Below, in pieces: positions 51,053-55,930 of a stretch of DNA of 55,930 nucleotides. The notes below the pieces were generated by a model. It searched no databases. It was not told the origin of the DNA and saw only the letters and a program-made list of their open reading frames with translations. Position 1 is the stretch's first letter, and each line of letters starts with the position of its first letter. Source of the DNA: DAOTVD01 sp034437075. Its GTDB lineage: Bacteria; Chloroflexota; Anaerolineae; Aggregatilineales; J027. The stretch spans positions 1 through 55,930 of the forward strand of contig DAOTVD010000108.1 of the NCBI GenBank assembly GCA_034437075.1, in the 5' to 3' direction. The translations under genes were made by a program, and so were the position numbers.

Positions 51053-53671
51053 ATGCGCGGGCTGATGTGGAGTGAACGTACCCAACGCGGCCTGAGCGTG
51101 GGGCTCATGATCGCTGTTTTGGTCTTGGCGATGCTCAGCCTGGGGCTATTTACCAGCATGCGCCTAACGCTGAATAATCTCTATTTTTTGCCCCAAGCTA
51201 CATCGGATACGGTGGTTATCGTGGCCATCGACAATCCCAGCTTGGCGGCCTATGGGCGTTCCCCGGTGCAGTGGTCACGGACGGTATACGCCGACTTGAT
51301 CACGCAATTGAACGCGGATGGCGCGCGTGTCGTGGCCTTCGATGTCTTGTTCGCCGAACCGACTCCCGAGGATGCCGTTCTGGTTGAAGCGATCCAAGCG
51401 GCGCGTTTCAACCCCGATGGCCCGCGTACACGAACCGTCATGCCCCTGGATGGTACCCAGCTTTTGCTGGACATATCCACCGAGCGTCCTGCCCTGGCCT
51501 ACCGTCAAACGCTAGCGCCTGTGCCGGAACTCGCCGCTGTGGCCGATCAACTCGGCTATATCAACACGGTCGTGGATGTGGATGGCGCGGTGCGGCGGGC
51601 ACCATCGTTTATGCAAGCCTCCGATGGCGCGCTGCACCTCGGCTTTAGCCTGGCGACGTATCTCACCTATAGCGGTATTCCGGCGGCGGTGGCGCCTACT
51701 TTGTTAGAAAACGAGGGCGCACAGCTTCGCATCACGCCCGACCTCACGCCGGATCGTGTGCTGTATGTGGATGAACGCGGGCTCTGGCAGCATAATTATT
51801 TTGGAACAAGTAACGAGGCATTCACGGTTGTGTCTTTGCGCGATGTCGTGCAGGGGGATGTAGTGCCGGGCTTATTTGAAGATAAGATCGTGCTGGTGGG
51901 CCTGCTGGATGCCACGGGGCTGGTGGATCGCTATAACGCGCCGCTGGCGTTGCAAGGCCAGAGCCTTTCGGGTGTAGAAATTCACGCGAATGCCATCGAA
52001 ACGTTGATCCAGCAAAAGCCTTTACGCGGGGTCGATCCTGGGGCCGAGGTGGGGCTGGTCATCGTGCTTGCCGTGGGCGCGGGGCTGTTGTATGCGCATT
52101 TACGCTGGTACTGGATGTTGGCGACGGCATTGGGGCTGATCTTGCTGTATAGTGTCGTGGCGTTTGTGGTCTTTGATACGCAGCAAATGATCCTCAATTT
52201 ATTGTATGGCTGGTCGGCGCTGGGGCTGACCGCCCTGCTGATGCTGGGGATGAACATCACGCTAGAACGCAGCCAGCGCGAGCGTGCCGAAATTTTGTTG
52301 CATAGCGTCCAAGCTGCCGCGCGGCAGCGGCTTTCAGTGCAAAATATGCTGCCGCATCTAAGCGAAGACATCGCGCGCATCGTTCCCCACAGCGCCGGGA
52401 CTATCCAATTAGATGGTATCGAGCCCCACGCCTACACCTGGGGCACAGTCCCTAGCGCGGCCCCTGCCTTAATGATCCCGCTTGTTGCCAGCGGGCAAAC
52501 CCTAGGGCGCGTGACTGTGCAAACCCGCGCGCGTCTGCTGCCTCGGCAACGGCGGCTTGTGGCCGCGATAGTCCAGGGCGCGGCCCCGCATCTGGAAAAC
52601 GCGCAGCTTTACGAACAAGCCCAGCACCAGAATCGCCTGCTGGAAGGGATTTTGACTGGCGCGCCGAGCGGCGTTCTGGTGCTGGATACTGAGCGGTGTA
52701 TCCGGCATATGAATGATAGTGTAGGCTACGAGTTCGAGACATCCGCCCTACCGTATATCGGGCAGCGTATCGAGCATTTGCTGGCGGCTTTGCATGTGGA
52801 TGACGATCAGCGGGCGCGCCTCATTACGGCATTTCAGACCGAAACTGTTTTTCGTGAGGAAATCCGCCAGGGCGCGCGCGTTTATTATCTGGATGCAGTT
52901 TTGCTGGCGGACATCGCGCGTTGGGTCGTCATCATCAGCAATGTCACGAGCCTCGCCCAGCTCAATATGCTTAAAACGCGCTTGTTGCGTATGCTATCGC
53001 ACGACTTGAAAAACCCGCTGGGCAGTATTATGGGTTTCATCGAGATTTTGCAAGATGATGCCGCGCTGAGCCCCCAAAGCCAACGCTTTTTGGGCAATAT
53101 GAATGGTGCTGCCGAGCATATGCTGGAAATCATCAACAATATCCTGGATATGGAACAACTCAGCGCGGGCAAGCGCGACCATGCGCCAGTGGAAATGGAC
53201 GATTTACTCGCGCAACTCATCGCGCGCTATGAGCCAGAGGCCGAGCAAAACGCGCAGCAACTCGGCGGAGATTGGCCGACCCCCCTGCCCCCCGTGGCGG
53301 GTGATGGGCGGATGCTGCGCCAGGCATTTAGCAATCTGGTGGGTAATGCCCTCAAATATACCCCCGCCGGCGGGCGGGTTCGCCTTCACATCCAGCCCCA
53401 ATCGTCGGCGGATGGGGCGCAACCAGCCATGCTGCGCGTGGTCATCGAGGATAATGGGTATGGCATTCCGCGCGAGGCGCAAGATAAGCTCTTTACCCAG
53501 TTCTACCGCGTGCGTACGGCGCAGACCAAACACATCCGGGGGACGGGGTTGGGCCTGAGCCTCGTAAAAGCCATCATAGATGAACATGAAGGCCGCATCT
53601 GGGTAGAGAGCGCTGAAGGACAAGGGAGTACATTTTTTGTTGAATTACCGATTTGGCAAGTGGTTGATTAA
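51053..53671 (+). CDS. CHASE2-domain sensor histidine kinase
   Basis: An 872-residue membrane sensor. One helix (about 16-38) leads to an outside CHASE2 domain (about 42-325, VVIVAIDNPSLAAYGRSPVQ, VVAFDVLFAE). Three membrane helices (about 330-402) follow, then a cytoplasmic GAF-like stretch (about 420-520) and a PAS-like region (about 528-640). The kinase core has the H box LLRMLSHDLKNPLG (H650), N box VGNALKYTPAGG, G1 DNGYGIPREAQDK and G2 GTGLGLSLVKAI, so it is complete. No response regulator gene lies beside it in the window. Start ATG follows the previous stop with no gap; the second FecR gene overlaps its end by 35 bases. Confidence 0.94.
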   Translation: MRGLMWSERTQRGLSVGLMIAVLVLAMLSLGLFTSMRLTLNNLYFLPQATSDTVVIVAIDNPSLAAYGRSPVQWSRTVYADLITQLNADGARVVAFDVLFAEPTPEDAVLVEAIQAARFNPDGPRTRTVMPLDGTQLLLDISTERPALAYRQTLAPVPELAAVADQLGYINTVVDVDGAVRRAPSFMQASDGALHLGFSLATYLTYSGIPAAVAPTLLENEGAQLRITPDLTPDRVLYVDERGLWQHNYFGTSNEAFTVVSLRDVVQGDVVPGLFEDKIVLVGLLDATGLVDRYNAPLALQGQSLSGVEIHANAIETLIQQKPLRGVDPGAEVGLVIVLAVGAGLLYAHLRWYWMLATALGLILLYSVVAFVVFDTQQMILNLLYGWSALGLTALLMLGMNITLERSQRERAEILLHSVQAAARQRLSVQNMLPHLSEDIARIVPHSAGTIQLDGIEPHAYTWGTVPSAAPALMIPLVASGQTLGRVTVQTRARLLPRQRRLVAAIVQGAAPHLENAQLYEQAQHQNRLLEGILTGAPSGVLVLDTERCIRHMNDSVGYEFETSALPYIGQRIEHLLAALHVDDDQRARLITAFQTETVFREEIRQGARVYYLDAVLLADIARWVVIISNVTSLAQLNMLKTRLLRMLSHDLKNPLGSIMGFIEILQDDAALSPQSQRFLGNMNGAAEHMLEIINNILDMEQLSAGKRDHAPVEMDDLLAQLIARYEPEAEQNAQQLGGDWPTPLPPVAGDGRMLRQAFSNLVGNALKYTPAGGRVRLHIQPQSSADGAQPAMLRVVIEDNGYGIPREAQDKLFTQFYRVRTAQTKHIRGTGLGLSLVKAIIDEHEGRIWVESAEGQGSTFFVELPIWQVVD

Positions 53672-54617
53672 TCTGCTGTTGGTGGCGAGTTTGTTGGCGC
53701 CGCTACATATCAGCGCGCAATCCGACGACCAACGCGCGGGCCTGTTGCGCGTCACGCAATGGGGCGTGGAGATTCAACGCGCCGGAACATCTGAATGGCT
53801 TCGCTTGCGCGAAGGCGCGACGACGCCCGTGGGCGTCGGGGATCAGGTGCGCACAGATCGCTTGGGCCGCGCGCTCATTCGCCTGGAACATGCGACCCTC
53901 TTGCTCTTGCCTGCCTCCGGGCTGGCCGTGACGCGCTACCAAACCGCGCCCGATGGCCGGGCCGAAGTGACCCTTCAGCAGACTGGGCGCACCGTGCAGC
54001 ATATTCCCTTTCCTGGCCAGTTTGTCGATTATCGCGTGGTGGCGCAGCGCGGCGAACTGGCCAACCCGCGCGGTTACGTCGCGCTAGATGCCCGACCCGA
54101 CACCCGCACGGATTATGTGGTGGCGGCCAACGGCGCGGTTGATGTGCTGGTCGATGAGCAAACCATCCGCCTAACGCGCGACCAGGGGCTACGCTTAGCG
54201 CAAACGCCTAGCGAAGTTATCCATCTGCCGGAGGCCCCTACCATTAATTTTGCGCGTATCGAAGGCTGGTTGGATGGCTGCGCGGGGCGCATCAACACCG
54301 ATGGGCGCTTGTTGCGCCTGCGCGCTGGCCCAGGGGATGACTTTTTCTACATGGGCAATATCCGCAATGAGACGCCCGTGCAGATTATGGGCCAAGCGCC
54401 CGGCCCCGGTGGTTTATGGTATCGCATCCAATATCTGAGTGATTTTGGCTGGGTCTTGGCCGAGTTGGTGACGACGGATTGCACCGCGCTACGCGAGTAC
54501 CCGCGCGACGGTGTCGAAAATGCGCCCGGGATCGTCCGCTGGCGGGCGCGCGAATTACCCTTGCTGTTACCCTTCTACGGTTTGCCGGATGACGATGTCT
54601 GGTTCTACCGTCGCTGA
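53637..54617 (+). CDS. Secreted FecR-domain protein with SH3b domain (second copy)
   Basis: A 326-residue paralogue of the gene at 50108. No ATG is available; TTG 53637 (or the next codon, also TTG) preceded by AGGGAG gives a signal peptide (LLLVASLLAPLHISAQ). The FecR-like domain (about 40-190) has VGVGDQVRTDRLGRALIRL. The SH3b part (about 215-280, LRLRAGPGDDFFYMG then WYRIQYLSDFGWVLAEL) matches that of its sister. Both flank the CHASE2 kinase, so they may be alternative sensors or ligands for it. It overlaps the kinase 3' end by 35 bases and the glycosyltransferase start by about 29. Confidence 0.85.
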   Translation: MLNYRFGKWLINLLLVASLLAPLHISAQSDDQRAGLLRVTQWGVEIQRAGTSEWLRLREGATTPVGVGDQVRTDRLGRALIRLEHATLLLLPASGLAVTRYQTAPDGRAEVTLQQTGRTVQHIPFPGQFVDYRVVAQRGELANPRGYVALDARPDTRTDYVVAANGAVDVLVDEQTIRLTRDQGLRLAQTPSEVIHLPEAPTINFARIEGWLDGCAGRINTDGRLLRLRAGPGDDFFYMGNIRNETPVQIMGQAPGPGGLWYRIQYLSDFGWVLAELVTTDCTALREYPRDGVENAPGIVRWRARELPLLLPFYGLPDDDVWFYRR

Positions 54618-55809
54618 GCCGCTCCATATTTGCATGATCGGCACCGGGTGGCTTATATCGGAGCACAGCCGCTATTTGGCCCAAAATGGGCACAATATTA
54701 CCGTCATTGGCCGCGAGCCCCCTCCCCCACCCGTGCAATATATGCCCATTCGCGATATTATCCCGCTGCCGATTGTGCGGCTAGTGACCCGTTTTTTCCT
54801 GGTCTGGTGGGCGGTGCGTCGTTGCCCGGCGGAGGTGTTTCAGGTGCATTATGCCGCCAATGTTGAAGCCTGGGCGGTTCTGGCCAGCGGTGTGCGCCCA
54901 TTAGTGGTCAGCACCGAGGGCAGCGACGTTTTTCAACTCAACAAGTTGCTATATGCAGGGCGTCAAGCCACACGCCGCCTGATAGGTCAGGCTGACTTGG
55001 TCACAGGCCGCACCCAAACCAGCCTTGATATTTTTCAGAGTTGGGGCGTTCATCCCGATAAGCTGGTGTTGGTACGTGGGGGAATTGATTTGGCCGATTT
55101 TCCGCCGCAGGATAGCACCGCCTTACGTCAGGCGCTGGGGCTAGCGCCGGAGGCCCGCGTCTTGTTTTCGGCGCGGGCCTTGCGCCCTCTGTACAATATC
55201 GATCAAATTGTGGAAGCCATGCCGCTTGTATTGGCTGAGCATCCGCAAACCGTTTTGCTCATCACGCGCTTCAATGCCGACCCCGCTTATGAACAGCGCA
55301 TCCAGCATCAGATCGACCAATTGGGTATCGCGGCGGCGGTGCGCCTATTGCCGGAAGTCATCCCACCCCAAGACATGGCGAAGTATTATAGCTTAGCGGA
55401 TGTGGTCATCAGTGTGCCGCGTAGCGATAATTTCCCGCGTACTGTGCAAGAGGCTTGGGCCTGCCGCCGTGCTGTGTTGGTGGGGGATTTTCCCAGCTTG
55501 CATGAGTTGGTCACCCCTGGCGAAGATGCGTATGTGGTGCCCAACCACGCAGACCAGATTGCCGCTGGGCTCGTAACATTGCTGGGTGATGATGCATTGC
55601 GTGAGCGCTTAGCCCGCGCCGGATACGCGCGCGCGCAGGCTATCAGCCATTACACCCCGTACATTCAGCGCTTAGAAGACAGATTATTGGAGCTCGTCGC
55701 AGCAACCTCTGCGCAGCGTACCCGGCCAGATGGGCGTATCGTGGGATGGTTCTTGCGTTATCTATTTATCTACAGTTCTAAAATTTTGCTGAAATTTTTT
55801 AAGCCGTGA
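54589..55809 (+). CDS. Family 4-type glycosyltransferase (GT-B fold)
   Basis: A 406-residue protein. I use ATG 54589 (54595 is equally possible); the longer frame back to 54511 lies inside the previous gene. The N-terminal half holds the acceptor Rossmann domain (ICMIGTGWLISEHSRYLAQNGHN). The C-terminal half has the donor domain with LVRGGIDLADFPP, FSARALRPLYNIDQIVEAM and the Glu-containing nucleotide-sugar site FPRTVQEAWACRRAVLVGDF (E-x7-type, with E in VQEA). It ends with a basic, hydrophobic tail (LRYLFIYSSKILLKFF), likely membrane-associating. It transfers a sugar to an unknown surface or lipid acceptor. As the last gene of the sensor operon it suggests that the operon controls or accompanies glycan synthesis. 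Confidence 0.9.
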   Translation: MTMSGSTVAEPLHICMIGTGWLISEHSRYLAQNGHNITVIGREPPPPPVQYMPIRDIIPLPIVRLVTRFFLVWWAVRRCPAEVFQVHYAANVEAWAVLASGVRPLVVSTEGSDVFQLNKLLYAGRQATRRLIGQADLVTGRTQTSLDIFQSWGVHPDKLVLVRGGIDLADFPPQDSTALRQALGLAPEARVLFSARALRPLYNIDQIVEAMPLVLAEHPQTVLLITRFNADPAYEQRIQHQIDQLGIAAAVRLLPEVIPPQDMAKYYSLADVVISVPRSDNFPRTVQEAWACRRAVLVGDFPSLHELVTPGEDAYVVPNHADQIAAGLVTLLGDDALRERLARAGYARAQAISHYTPYIQRLEDRLLELVAATSAQRTRPDGRIVGWFLRYLFIYSSKILLKFFKP

Positions 55810-55839
55810 AACCCATTTAACCCGTACTTTCTTTGTTGT

Positions 55840-55855
55840 TAACCTGCCTAGGTTA
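55840..55855. repeat. Inverted repeat TAACCT-4-AGGTTA after the glycosyltransferase gene
   Basis: TAACCTGCCTAGGTTA, 31 bases after the stop. The same arms (TAACCT...AGGTTATAT) occur at 17918-17937 with an eight-base spacer. The remaining bases to the window end show no gene. Confidence 0.4.
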
Positions 55856-55930
55856 TATTGGCCTACTCAGGCGGGTATGGCAAAGCATATCCCTATTGCC
55901 GCGTAACCACACACCACGCGAAAAGTATGC

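Noticed and set aside
50269..51159. A 296-codon minus-strand frame over the first FecR gene
   Set aside because: Ser/Thr/Arg-rich without domains; the + strand has signal peptide, FecR and SH3b motifs and a good promoter.
1..55930. tRNA, rRNA, integrase, transposase or attachment sites
   Set aside because: I looked for cloverleaf-like stretches, rRNA signatures and recombinase motifs and saw none I could support.

Overview
The window looks like chromosomal DNA from an environmental bacterium of the phylum Chloroflexota, most likely the Anaerolineae. This is inferred from gene style, not from a marker gene. The signs are moderately high GC, secreted and membrane proteins with long Pro/Thr-rich linkers, Ser/Thr kinases with extracytoplasmic sensor tails, a giant RHS/YD-repeat protein, FecR-CHASE2 sensors, and a pyrimidine locus with carB upstream of carA. 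I see no rRNA, tRNA, CRISPR array, transposase or phage structural gene. Coding density is very high; the only gene-free stretch over 300 bases is 37499-37960.

Region 1 (1-14585, + strand) is a tight five-gene cluster: an FHA protein (cut by the window edge), a membrane PP2C phosphatase, a vWA-TM-FHA protein, a 2649-residue RHS/YD-repeat protein and a transmembrane Ser/Thr kinase. Kinase, phosphatase, two phosphothreonine readers and a possible secreted polymorphic protein are together. This recalls the PpkA/PppA/Fha threonine-phosphorylation switch of type VI secretion, but no secretion-machine genes are visible and the RHS protein carries its own Sec-type signal. It is the best candidate here for an undescribed system.

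Region 2 (14591-21219, - strand) holds an NAD-dependent epimerase, carA and carB. Between carB and carA sits a compact three-gene cassette (a 50-residue membrane peptide and two helix-turn-helix proteins), followed by a strong hairpin ahead of carA.

Region 3 (21337-29318) holds a possible glycan-modifying Rossmann-fold protein, a DUF1801-like protein, a complete seven-gene Mrp Na+/H+ antiporter operon (mrpABCDEFG), and pyrE on the opposite strand, apparently coupled to a secreted phospholipase-D-family protein.

Region 4 (30910-37498) holds a membrane J-domain protein, an HtrA-type protease, a ParB-like domain protein, and a 1444-residue fusion of Ser/Thr kinase, STAND-type ATPase, TPR repeats and calcineurin-like phosphoesterase. 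It is followed by a palindrome-rich intergenic region.

Region 5 (37961-47741) holds an orphan FtsX-type ABC permease, a two-domain VOC protein, a membrane HEAT-repeat protein, a DHA2-type MFS exporter, a secreted GH13 glucosidase and galE.

Region 6 (47738-55809) holds a large membrane protein of glycosyltransferase type and a + strand operon of FecR/SH3b protein, CHASE2 histidine kinase, second FecR/SH3b protein and family-4-type glycosyltransferase. This suggests envelope sensing linked to surface-glycan synthesis.
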